From the NCBI RefSeq assembly GCF_016908975.1, contig NZ_JAFBEX010000011.1, forward strand, positions 124,001 to 188,000: a stretch of 64,000 nucleotides of DNA, in the 5' to 3' direction. Below the pieces are notes generated by a model that had not been told where the DNA came from, did not search any database, and worked only from the letters and a program-made list of their open reading frames with translations. Every line of letters starts with the position of its first letter. The first letter of the stretch is position 1. A program made the position numbers and the translations under genes. This DNA is from Neobacillus cucumis (GTDB lineage: Bacteria; Bacillota; Bacilli; Bacillales; Cytobacillaceae). Positions 17,530 to 25,323 of the stretch are shown here, piece after piece.

Positions 17530-18375
17530 AATTATCATCGGTTGTATCCGAAGTCTGGGCATCTTCGGACAGAAGAAGGAAAATTATCATCAGCCGTGTC
17601 CGAAGTCAGAATATCTTTAGACAGAAGAAGGCAAATCTCATCGGCCGTGTCCGAAGTCAGAGTATCTTTGGACAGAATAAGGCAAAATCTCATCGGCCGT
17701 GTCCGAAGTCAGAGTATCTTTGGACAGAAGAAGGAAAATTAACATTGGCTGTGTCCGAAGTCAGAGTATCTTCGGACAGAAGAAGGCAAGATCTCATCGG
17801 CCGTGTCCGAAGTCAGAGTATCTTCGGACAGAAGAAGGAAAATTAACATTGGCTGTGTCCGAAGTCAGAGTATCTTCGGACAGAAGAAGGCAAGGTCTCA
17901 TCGGCCGTGTCCGAAGTCTGGGCATCTTCGGACAGAAAAAGGCAAAATCTCATCGGCCGTGTCCGAAGTCAGAGTATCTTCGGACAGAAGGAGGCAAATT
18001 AACATTGGCCGTGTCCGAAGTCAGAGTATCTTCGAACAGAAGAAGGCAAAATCTCATCGGCCGTGTCCGAAGTCAGAGTATCTTCGGACAGAAGAAGGCA
18101 AGATCTCATCAGCTGTGTCCGAAGTCAGAGTATCTTTGGACAGAAGGAGGCAAATTAACATTGGCCGTGTCCGAAGTCAGAGTATCTTCGGACAGAAGAA
18201 GGCAAGATCTCATCGGCCGTGTCCGAAGTCAGAGTATCTTTGGACAGAAGGAGGCAAATTAACATTGGCCGTGTCCGAAGTCAGAGTATCTTCGGACAGA
18301 AGAAGGCAAGATCTCATCGGCCGTGTCCGAAGTCTGGACATCTTTAGACAGAAGAAGTCAAATTATCATCGGTTA
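17530..18375. repeat. Tandem repeat array B, 16 hairpin units of 52 bp
   Basis: Sixteen units with period 52 bp, starting near 17547, 17597, 17649, 17701 and so on to 18325. Each unit holds the inverted repeat TGTCCGAAG-N9-CTTCGGACA. Two linker types tend to alternate: one reads AAATCTCATCGGCCG and the other AAATTAACATTGGCCG, giving a looser 104 bp repeat. The array fills most of the 1290 bp gap between the exporter pair and niaP. Long open frames across it are repeat artefacts with no ribosome site or recognisable protein. Confidence 0.9.
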
Positions 18376-18528
18376 CGTCAAAAATCTAAATACAAGAAAA
18401 AGTATGCCGAATTCTTATGTGAATACTCATGCCTTTTCTTGCGTAATTTCATTTATTTTTTTGCTTTTTGCACCTCAAAAGAGAACCCGTTACTAATCAT
18501 AGTGTAATCCCCTTTTTGACAATTATTA

Positions 18529-18557
18529 ATGACAAGTGTCAAGACAACTGGTAGAAT
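18529..18557 (+). promoter_or_regulatory. Promoter and possible NiaR operator of niaP
   Basis: A perfect palindrome TGACAAGTGTCA lies at 18530-18541, overlapping a plausible -35 (ATGACA, 18529-18534), with a -10 TAGAAT at 18552-18557 after 17 bases. The niacin repressor NiaR binds TGACA/TGTCA-rich sites ahead of niaP in Firmicutes, as I recall, so this is the likely operator. Confidence 0.5.
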
Positions 18558-18643
18558 ACCTATGTTTAATTTATTATGTCCGATACCTAAAAATATGGTT
18601 TTGGGGAATAATGTAAATACTTGTTACATATAGGGGGTTCTAC

Positions 18644-19849
18644 ATGAAAAACAAGAAGGAAGTATCTACTCGTAGACTGCTTGGTATAGCGGGAATGGGC
18701 TGGATGTTCGATGCCATGGATGTGGGGATGCTCAGTTTTATAATTGCTGCTTTAAAGGTAGAATGGAATTTAACGCCAGAAGAAATGGGCTGGATTGGCA
18801 GTGTCAATTCAATTGGCATGGCCGTGGGTGCATTTGTTTTTGGCCTAATGGCTGACCGAGTCGGCAGGAAAAATGTCTTTATCATTACCCTACTCCTTTT
18901 CTCAGTAGGTAGTGGAGGCTCGGCATTAACGACGTCTCTAACAGCCTTTTTAATCTTAAGATTCTTTATTGGTGCCGGTCTTGGCGGTGAACTTCCAGTT
19001 GCCTCAACACTTGTATCAGAGAGCGTTTCAGCCGATAAACGCGGAAGGATTGTCGTCTTGCTCGAAAGTTTTTGGGCTGGCGGCTGGTTAGTCGCTGCCC
19101 TCATTTCATACTTTATTATCCCGAAATTTGGCTGGCAGGTGGCGTTAATCATTAGTGCCATCCCGGCGCTTTATGCCTTATATTTACGGATGGGACTGCC
19201 TGACTCCCCTCGTTTTACGGCTGTAAAGGATAAACAGAAAGTTTCAGCTCTTGAAAGTTTACGAAAATTGTTCTCTAAGGATTATGGTCGTCAAACCGCC
19301 ATGCTATGGATTGTATGGTTTTGTGTTGTCTTCTCCTATTATGGAATGTTTTTATGGCTTCCAAGTGTCATGGTTTTAAAGGGGTTCAGCTTAATCAAAA
19401 GCTTTGAATATGTTTTGATCATGACATTGGCTCAGCTGCCAGGTTATTTTACAGCGGCATGGTTTATTGAAAAATTTGGACGGAAATTCGTTTTAGTCAT
19501 TTATTTAATTGGGACAGCGGTAAGCGCCTATATCTTTGGATCCGCCGAAACTACGGCAACGTTAATGATCGCTGGTATTCTGTTATCATTCTTTAACCTA
19601 GGAGCATGGGGCGGATTATATGCCTACTCACCTGAACAGTATCCGACGATTATTCGCGGAACAGGCACAGGCATGGCCGCTTCCTTTGGTCGGATTGGCG
19701 GAGTACTCGGACCATTATTAGTTGGGAACCTCGTGGCCCAGCATGTATCGATTTCAACGATCTTTATGATTTTCTGTATTTCGATCTTAATCGGGGCATT
19801 GGCTGTCTTTACTTTAGGAAAAGAAACGAAAAACCAAGAATTAGTATAG
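18644..19849 (+). CDS. niaP: Niacin/nicotinamide MFS transporter NiaP
   Basis: A 401-residue major facilitator with 12 predicted membrane helices that imports niacin for NAD synthesis. It resembles B. subtilis NiaP (YceI) throughout in my memory of that sequence: GWMFDAMDVGMLSFI near the start, GWIGSVNSIGMA, GLGGELPVASTLVSE, VVFSYYGMFLWLPS and FFNLGAWGGLYAYSPEQYPT. The MFS loop motif GLMADRVGRK lies between helices 2 and 3. It stands alone with its own promoter, a putative NiaR operator upstream and a terminator downstream. The repeat array B lies just ahead of its promoter. Confidence 0.88.
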   Translation: MKNKKEVSTRRLLGIAGMGWMFDAMDVGMLSFIIAALKVEWNLTPEEMGWIGSVNSIGMAVGAFVFGLMADRVGRKNVFIITLLLFSVGSGGSALTTSLTAFLILRFFIGAGLGGELPVASTLVSESVSADKRGRIVVLLESFWAGGWLVAALISYFIIPKFGWQVALIISAIPALYALYLRMGLPDSPRFTAVKDKQKVSALESLRKLFSKDYGRQTAMLWIVWFCVVFSYYGMFLWLPSVMVLKGFSLIKSFEYVLIMTLAQLPGYFTAAWFIEKFGRKFVLVIYLIGTAVSAYIFGSAETTATLMIAGILLSFFNLGAWGGLYAYSPEQYPTIIRGTGTGMAASFGRIGGVLGPLLVGNLVAQHVSISTIFMIFCISILIGALAVFTLGKETKNQELV

Positions 19850-19858
19850 TAATATGTC

Positions 19859-19891
19859 AAAAGGGATTCCTTATGGGGAATTCTTTTTTTG
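19859..19891 (+). terminator. Terminator of niaP
   Basis: AAGGGATTCC (19861-19870) pairs with GGAATTCTTT after a TTATGG loop, with G-T wobble, followed by a T run. Confidence 0.65.
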
Positions 19892-19975
19892 TCATAACGA
19901 ACAAAAAGGGATTCGACAAAAATATTAATAACATATCGGTATTGCTTTCAAAATATTGTTCACTAACACTTTACA

Positions 19976-20018
19976 GTGGTAAAGCGACTTCTGAGAAAAG
20001 TCGTTTTAATTTTTTTTA
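19976..20018 (+). terminator. Second terminator-like hairpin before livJ
   Basis: AAAGCGACTT and AAGTCGTTTT pair around CTGAGAAA and are followed by AATTTTTTTTATT. Together with the niaP terminator, a possible TATAAT at 20044-20049 and a putative CodY site, this accounts for most of the 311 bp gap; a short open frame in it has no support. Confidence 0.55.
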
Positions 20019-20082
20019 TTCTTTAAATTATTTTAAAATACTGTATAATAGGACTAGACGAACTCCTATTTATTATGTACAA

Positions 20083-20097
20083 TGTTTTCAGAATATT
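20083..20097. promoter_or_regulatory. Putative CodY box upstream of livJ
   Basis: TGTTTTCAGAATATT matches the CodY consensus AATTTTCWGAAAATT at 12 of 15 positions. CodY senses branched-chain amino acids and commonly controls their transporters. It lies 64 bp ahead of the livJ start. Confidence 0.45.
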
Positions 20098-20160
20098 ATA
20101 GCTTTTTAAACAGTTAGACAAAGATTTGGGGGATTTTTTTAAAAAATAGGGGGTAGTTGG

Positions 20161-21333
20161 ATGAAAAAAAGGAAATTAACTGGAATCTTTATGTCTTTTT
20201 TTGTGGCAGCTGGGGTATTAGCAGGATGTAATTCAAGTGCTAGCAGTGATGGAGAAAAAGGCGGTACCATTAAGATTGGTGCTAACCTGGAACTCTCTGG
20301 CGGTGTGGCCTCCTATGGTCAATCGGCTAAGGAAGGTATTGAATTAGCGATTGAGGAAATTAACAAAAAAGGCATCGATGGCAAAAAACTAGAATTAGTG
20401 ACCGTCGACAATAAATCAGATGCTGCTGAAGCAACAAGTGGTGCATTAAAATTAGCTACACAAGATAAAGTGTCAGCGATGATTGGTGCAGCAACAAGTA
20501 CAAACACCCTTGCCCAAGTACAAATTGCCCAAGATAATAAAATTCCATTAATTACACCTACTGCAACCAACGCTACCATCACCTATAAAGATGGAAAATT
20601 GAATGATTATGTCTTCCGTACCTGTTTCATTGACCCATTCCAGGGTACTGTGGCGGCCAACTTTGCAACTAATAATCTTAAAGTGAAGAATGCGGCTGTT
20701 TTAATTGACAGTTCAAGTGATTACTCAAAAGGTCTTGCAGATGCTTTTAAAAAGGCATTCAAAGCAAATGGCGGCAAGATAGTGGCGGAAGAAGCATACG
20801 TGGCGAAAGATACCGACTTCCATGCTACCCTAACACGTATCAAAGCGGAAAATCCAGACTATGTCTTCCTTCCTGGTTTCTATGAAGAAGTGGGACTGAT
20901 TGTCAAACAAGCTCGCGAGATTGGTTTAAACGTACCATTTATGGGCGGGGACGGCTGGGATTCTCCTAAACTTGTAAATATTGCTGGTGCTAAATCGCTA
21001 AATAACACTTATATTACGAACCACTATTCTTCAGGTGATAGTGATTCCAAGGTTCAAGCATTTGTTTCAGCATTTAAAGCAAAGTATGATAATAAATCAC
21101 CGGATGCCTTTAGTGCATTAGGTTATGATACGGTGTACTTCCTTGCCGATGCGATTAAGCGTGCTGGAAGCAGCGATCCTCAAGATATCCAGAAGGCACT
21201 CGCTGAAACGGATGGCCTTCAGCTTGTATCAGGTAAAGTGAAGCTTGATGACCATCATGATCCAATTAAAGCCGCTGTTATTCTCGAATACGTAAATGGT
21301 CAACAACAATATAAAACGAAGGTTAACCCGTAA
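20161..21333 (+). CDS. livJ: Branched-chain amino acid ABC transporter, binding lipoprotein
   Basis: A 390-residue extracellular substrate-binding protein anchored as a lipoprotein. The signal peptide ends in the lipobox LAGC at residues 21-24. The mature part starts IKIGANLELSGGVASYGQSAKEGIELA, the standard opening of type I periplasmic binding proteins for Leu/Ile/Val, and contains GAATSTNTLAQVQIAQ and ATNATITY in the ligand cleft. It leads the livJHMGF cluster; a REP-like element separates it from livH, which may lower expression of the downstream genes relative to the binder. A putative CodY box lies upstream. Confidence 0.92.
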   Translation: MKKRKLTGIFMSFFVAAGVLAGCNSSASSDGEKGGTIKIGANLELSGGVASYGQSAKEGIELAIEEINKKGIDGKKLELVTVDNKSDAAEATSGALKLATQDKVSAMIGAATSTNTLAQVQIAQDNKIPLITPTATNATITYKDGKLNDYVFRTCFIDPFQGTVAANFATNNLKVKNAAVLIDSSSDYSKGLADAFKKAFKANGGKIVAEEAYVAKDTDFHATLTRIKAENPDYVFLPGFYEEVGLIVKQAREIGLNVPFMGGDGWDSPKLVNIAGAKSLNNTYITNHYSSGDSDSKVQAFVSAFKAKYDNKSPDAFSALGYDTVYFLADAIKRAGSSDPQDIQKALAETDGLQLVSGKVKLDDHHDPIKAAVILEYVNGQQQYKTKVNP

Positions 21334-21336
21334 CTA

Positions 21337-21460
21337 GAAAAGCAGAAGCGCCTTGCTCAGGGGCGACTGGCATAAGACAAGCCGGCGAGAAGGTTGTTCT
21401 TTAACCTTCTTGACGGATTGGCTTATGAACCCGAGCCCCTAGGCGCTGCAGCTAGACAGA
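21337..21460 (+). repeat. REP/MITE-like palindromic element, copy 3
   Basis: Begins AGAAAAGCAGAAGCGCCTTG and ends GCCCCTAGGCGCTGCAGCTAG. The inner hairpin is type 1 (AGAAGGTT and AACCTTCT around GTTCTTT). It lies inside the liv cluster, between the binding-protein and permease genes, where it could act as a partial terminator or RNA stabiliser. Confidence 0.8.
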
Positions 21461-21600
21461 TGACAAATTTTATAGTTTGCCAAGGGATAGGGAGCGTTGA
21501 CGTTCCCTATTCCAATTTTTAAGAATAATAAGAAAATATTGTAAGCTTGATTTTAGAAAAAGAAAAAGAGGAGTTCATTCATCAGAAGGAGTGTAAACAT

Positions 21601-22479
21601 ATGGAGTTAATACAACAGCTCGTCAACGGTATATCACTAGGCAGCATCTATGCACTAATTGCCTTAGGATATACAATGGTCTACGGAATTGTTAAATTGA
21701 TCAATTTCGCCCATGGAGATGTCTTCATGGTAGGTGCATTTATTGGTTTTTATTCGATTACCATTTTTCATCTAGGATTTTTCCCATCACTACTAATCTC
21801 AATGGCCGTATGTGCCCTCTTTGGTGTTATTATTGAGCGTATTGCCTACAAGCCATTAAGGAATGCAACAAGAATTGCTGCCCTTATTACCGCTATTGGT
21901 GTATCACTGTTTATTGAATATGGAACGATTTATCTGCGCGGCGCACAGCCTGAAGCCTATCCTGACAATCTAGTTCCGTTAAAAGATCTAAATGTTTTTG
22001 GGGTAACGATCAGCGGTCAGTCTATTCTAATTTTAGGAACGTCCGTTGTACTAATGCTTCTTTTGCAGTTTATTGTCCATAAAACAAAAATTGGAAAGGC
22101 AATGCGTGCCGTTTCTCATGATATGGATGCAGCTAGATTAATGGGAATTAACGTAAATAACACGATCTCTGCTACTTTTGCCATTGGATCTGCATTAGCA
22201 GGTGCAGCAGGTGTTATCTTCGGAACATACTATACAAAAATTGATCCGCTAATGGGGATTATCCCAGGCTTAAAAGCCTTCGTCGCAGCTGTTTTAGGCG
22301 GTATCGGTATTATTCCGGGGGCCATGACAGGTGGGTTAGTATTAGGTGTTATTGAATCACTTGTCAGCGCCGCAGGTTACTCATTATGGCGTGATGGCGT
22401 TGCGTTTATTGTTCTTATTTTAATTTTAATTTTCCGTCCGGCAGGATTATTTGGTAAAAATATTAAGGAAAAGGTTTAA
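21601..22479 (+). CDS. livH: Branched-chain amino acid ABC permease LivH
   Basis: A 292-residue membrane permease of the LivH type with about eight membrane helices. The N-terminus QQLVNGISLGSIYALIALGYTMVYGIVKLINFAHGD is the family hallmark, and the coupling region includes AMRAVSHDMDAARLMGINV, where the EAA-like loop docks on the ATPases. The ATG at 21601 follows AGAAGGAG by 8 bases; the longer frame upstream lacks a ribosome site. It pairs with LivM 15 bp downstream to form the translocation pathway. Confidence 0.92.
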   Translation: MELIQQLVNGISLGSIYALIALGYTMVYGIVKLINFAHGDVFMVGAFIGFYSITIFHLGFFPSLLISMAVCALFGVIIERIAYKPLRNATRIAALITAIGVSLFIEYGTIYLRGAQPEAYPDNLVPLKDLNVFGVTISGQSILILGTSVVLMLLLQFIVHKTKIGKAMRAVSHDMDAARLMGINVNNTISATFAIGSALAGAAGVIFGTYYTKIDPLMGIIPGLKAFVAAVLGGIGIIPGAMTGGLVLGVIESLVSAAGYSLWRDGVAFIVLILILIFRPAGLFGKNIKEKV

Positions 22480-22494
22480 GGGGAGGCTTCTACG

Positions 22495-23448
22495 ATGAAT
22501 ATTTTTGGACAAGCAAAGTTTTTCTGGACATCCGTCGTTTTAGCCGTTGTTTTGGCAGTGGTCATGCAATTTTTAATTGCCGGTGGTTCCATCAACCAGT
22601 TTTATGTGAATACCTTATTTTTTATGGGCATTAATATCATTCTAGCGGTTAGTCTCCATTTAATTATTGGGATTACCGGACAGTTCTCAATCGGACATGC
22701 CGGCTTCCTCGCAGTAGGTGCCTATGCATCAGCGATTATGACGATGAAATTAAGCATGCCGTTTCCAGTTGCTATCATTGTCGGCGGTTTAGCTGCAGCA
22801 GTAGCAGGACTTTTGATTGGAATTCCAACCCTTCGTTTAAGAGGAGACTATCTTGCCATTGCCACACTTGGTTTTGGTGAAATCGTGAGAATTGTCTTTT
22901 TAAATATTGATTATGTGGGCGGAGCCAGCGGTATGACGGTTTCCCACTTAACCACATGGCCTTGGCTAATCGGCTGTGTTTTGTTAACCATCATCGTGAT
23001 TGTTAACTTTACAAACTCAACCCATGGCCGAGCTTGTATTTCGATACGAGAAAATGAGATTGCTGCGGATGCAATGGGTATCAACACAACGTATTATAAA
23101 GTTGCCGCCTTTGTGCTTGGTGCCTTTTTTGCCGGTATTGCCGGTGCCTTGTATGCTCATAACTTTTATATTATCCAACCAACTAACTTCGGATTTTTGA
23201 AATCATTTGATATTTTAATTTATGTAGTACTTGGTGGATTAGGCAGTATGTCAGGTGCGGTGATTGCGGCGATCCTATTAACGATTATTTCAACATACCT
23301 TCAAAGCTATCCGGAACTGCGGATGGTTATCTATAGTTTAGTCTTGATTGTTATGATGCTTTACCGCCCGCAAGGTTTAATGGGCACAAAAGAAATTACC
23401 TCATTCTTTAAAGTTGGTAAATCGGCTAAAGGGAGGAATGCAGCATGA
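22495..23448 (+). CDS. livM: Branched-chain amino acid ABC permease LivM
   Basis: A 317-residue permease, partner of LivH. It has about eight to nine membrane helices, the LivM pattern GQFSIGHAGFLAVGAYASA near residue 62, RLRGDYLAIATLGFGEI near residue 113 and the coupling loop CISIRENEIAADAMGINTTYYK. The C-terminus is a basic cytoplasmic tail. An AGGGGAGG site precedes the ATG. Its last codons overlap the livG start by four bases, indicating coupled translation of permease and ATPase. Confidence 0.92.
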   Translation: MNIFGQAKFFWTSVVLAVVLAVVMQFLIAGGSINQFYVNTLFFMGINIILAVSLHLIIGITGQFSIGHAGFLAVGAYASAIMTMKLSMPFPVAIIVGGLAAAVAGLLIGIPTLRLRGDYLAIATLGFGEIVRIVFLNIDYVGGASGMTVSHLTTWPWLIGCVLLTIIVIVNFTNSTHGRACISIRENEIAADAMGINTTYYKVAAFVLGAFFAGIAGALYAHNFYIIQPTNFGFLKSFDILIYVVLGGLGSMSGAVIAAILLTIISTYLQSYPELRMVIYSLVLIVMMLYRPQGLMGTKEITSFFKVGKSAKGRNAA

Positions 23449-24215
23449 CGCAGTTGCTGAAAGTAGAAAATGCCGGAATCCGATTTGGCGGCTTAAAGGC
23501 TGTTTCTGATGTAAATTTAGAATTGAAAAAAGGCGAGCTTGTTGGTTTAATCGGTCCAAACGGTGCCGGTAAAACAACATTCTTTAACCTTTTAACAGGT
23601 GTATATGTTCCGACAGAAGGAAGCATTTCCTTAGACGGGGAAAAACTTAATGGCTTAGCTCCCTATAAAATTACGAAAAAAGGGATTAGCAGGACCTTCC
23701 AAAATATTCGCTTATTTAATGAGTTATCGGTTTTGGACAATGTTAAAGTCGCTTATCACGCTCTTGCGAAGCATTCAATCTTCAGCTCGATCTTCCGCCT
23801 CCCTTCTCACTTTTCTGGTGAAAAGGAAATGGAAGAAAAGGCAATTGAATTTTTGAAGATCTTTAAACTTGATAATGTATTACATGAAAAGGCAAAAAAT
23901 TTACCGTACGGTCAGCAGCGCCGGTTAGAAATTGCCCGTGCCTTAGCGGCAAATCCTAAGCTGTTATTGTTGGATGAACCAGCAGCAGGTATGAACCCGC
24001 AGGAAACGGAAGAGCTGATGAATTTAATCGCCTTAATTCGTGAAAAATTTGATCTGACTATCCTGTTAATTGAACATGATATGCTTCTCGTAATGGGTGT
24101 ATGTGAACGGATTTACGTACTCGACCATGGTCAATTAATTGCCAATGGTACACCAGAACAAATCAGAAATAATCCAAAAGTCATCGAAGCGTATCTTGGT
24201 GAGGAGGTCTCTTAA
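23445..24215 (+). CDS. livG: Branched-chain amino acid ABC ATPase LivG
   Basis: A 256-residue ABC ATPase. Walker A is GPNGAGKTT near residues 37-45, the signature reads LPYGQQRRLEIA, the usual LivG form of LSGGQ, and Walker B is LLLLDEPAAGMNP near residue 177. The switch His is in LIEHDM. The central insertion with HSIFSSIFRLPS is typical of LivG. It overlaps livM upstream by four bases and shares one base with livF downstream, so the ATPase heterodimer LivG-LivF is made in step. Confidence 0.93.
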   Translation: MTQLLKVENAGIRFGGLKAVSDVNLELKKGELVGLIGPNGAGKTTFFNLLTGVYVPTEGSISLDGEKLNGLAPYKITKKGISRTFQNIRLFNELSVLDNVKVAYHALAKHSIFSSIFRLPSHFSGEKEMEEKAIEFLKIFKLDNVLHEKAKNLPYGQQRRLEIARALAANPKLLLLDEPAAGMNPQETEELMNLIALIREKFDLTILLIEHDMLLVMGVCERIYVLDHGQLIANGTPEQIRNNPKVIEAYLGEEVS

Positions 24216-24922
24216 TGCTTAAAATTAATGATATGAACGTGTATTATGGCAATATTCACGCATTGAAGGGAGTTTCCCTTGAAATCAATCAAGGCGAAAT
24301 TGTCACCTTGATTGGGGCCAATGGTGCCGGGAAAAGTACGCTATTAAAAACGATTTCCGGGTTACTAAAGCCTAAAAACGGGGAAATCATCTTTGAAAAT
24401 GAGCATGTCGCCGGTAAAGCAGCTCAATCCATCGTGAAACGGGGAATTTCCCACGTTCCTGAAGGACGTCGTGTTTTTGCTAACATGTCAGTAGAGGAAA
24501 ATCTAGAATTAGGTGCCTACTTACGTAAGGATAAAAGTGGGATTAAAGAAGATTTTGAAAAAATCTATCAGCTATTTCCACGCCTTGATGAACGGCGTAA
24601 GCAGTTATCAGGTACGCTTTCAGGCGGGGAGCAGCAAATGCTTGCGATGGGCCGAGCTCTAATGGCGAGGCCGCGTCTGTTGCTGTTAGACGAGCCCTCC
24701 ATGGGTCTTGCACCTCTTTTAATAAAAACGATCTTCGAAATTATCCAGGAAATAAATAAAACGGGGACAACCATCCTTCTCGTTGAACAAAATGCCAATA
24801 TGGCTTTATCGATTGCCGACCGTGCTTATGTCATCGAGACCGGTAAAATTGTTGCTTCTGGAACAGCAGACGAACTCAGCCAAAGCGATCAAATTCGTGC
24901 AGCTTATCTTGGTGGGCATTAA
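24215..24922 (+). CDS. livF: Branched-chain amino acid ABC ATPase LivF
   Basis: A 235-residue ABC ATPase, the shorter partner of LivG. Walker A is GANGAGKST near residues 36-44, the signature is LSGGEQQML near residue 131, and Walker B is LLLLDEPSMGLAP near residue 151. The segment HVPEGRRVFANMSVEENLELGAY is diagnostic of LivF. Its ATG overlaps the livG stop (TAATG). It closes the livJHMGF cluster and is followed by a strong terminator. Confidence 0.93.
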   Translation: MLKINDMNVYYGNIHALKGVSLEINQGEIVTLIGANGAGKSTLLKTISGLLKPKNGEIIFENEHVAGKAAQSIVKRGISHVPEGRRVFANMSVEENLELGAYLRKDKSGIKEDFEKIYQLFPRLDERRKQLSGTLSGGEQQMLAMGRALMARPRLLLLDEPSMGLAPLLIKTIFEIIQEINKTGTTILLVEQNANMALSIADRAYVIETGKIVASGTADELSQSDQIRAAYLGGH

Positions 24923-24925
24923 TCA

Positions 24926-24960
24926 AAAAAAGGTATCGGAATTTTTCCGATACCTTTTTG
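24926..24960 (+). terminator. Terminator of the liv cluster
   Basis: AAAAAAGGTATCGGA and TCCGATACCTTTTT form a long perfect stem around ATTTT with a T tail. Confidence 0.9.
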
Positions 24961-24967
24961 TTAGTAG

Positions 24968-25322
24968 AAAGTATAATTGACTTTGAGAATTGTCTAGCTC
25001 CAGCGCCTAGCCCCTCGAGGTCACAAGCTTATCCAGTTGCGGCTCCTTGGGACTCAAGTCATAAGCCACCCCCTGAAGAAGGCAAAGAACGCCTTTTCAG
25101 GGTGCGTCTTAGCCTAAAGTCCCAGAACAGTCGCCTCCACATTTAGATCAATCCGTCCAAAAGGTTAAAAGGCAACCTTTCGGCCGGCTTGTCTTTTGCT
25201 TGGCTACAGAAAGCTATCGCTTTCTGTACGTATTAAGGGCGACTAGTCTTTGACCCTGCTTTCACCGGCCAGTCGACAAGTCGCCCTATATCGGGGCTAA
25301 TCAAGGCGCTTGCGCTTTTCTT
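24968..25322 (-). repeat. Compound REP/MITE-like element, copy 4 (about 355 bp)
   Basis: Both ends match the dispersed element in minus orientation (GTCTAGCTCCAGCGCCTAG at the left, CAAGGCGCTTGCGCTTTTC at the right), but the middle is much longer. It contains at least four hairpins: CCCTGAA-x-AAGGC with GCCTTTTCAGGG, AAAAGGTT with AACCTTT and the CCGGC loop (type 1), ACAGAAAGC with GCTTTCTGT, and GGGCGACT with AGTCGCCC. It accounts for the 400 bp gap between livF and the radical SAM gene, with no gene in it. Confidence 0.75.
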
Positions 25323-25323
25323 T

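Noticed and set aside
17530..18375. CRISPR array
   Set aside because: The spacing is regular, but the segments between repeats are only two recurring linker types, not unique spacers, and no cas genes are present.
17494..18507. Long open frames (up to 234 codons) across array B as real repeat proteins
   Set aside because: They exist in more than one frame because the 52 bp repeat lacks stops; no ribosome site, no composition like a real protein, and the conserved unit is a DNA palindrome.
19873..20109. 78-codon open frame between niaP and livJ
   Set aside because: It spans two terminator-like hairpins and a likely promoter, and its product is low-complexity and A+T-driven.
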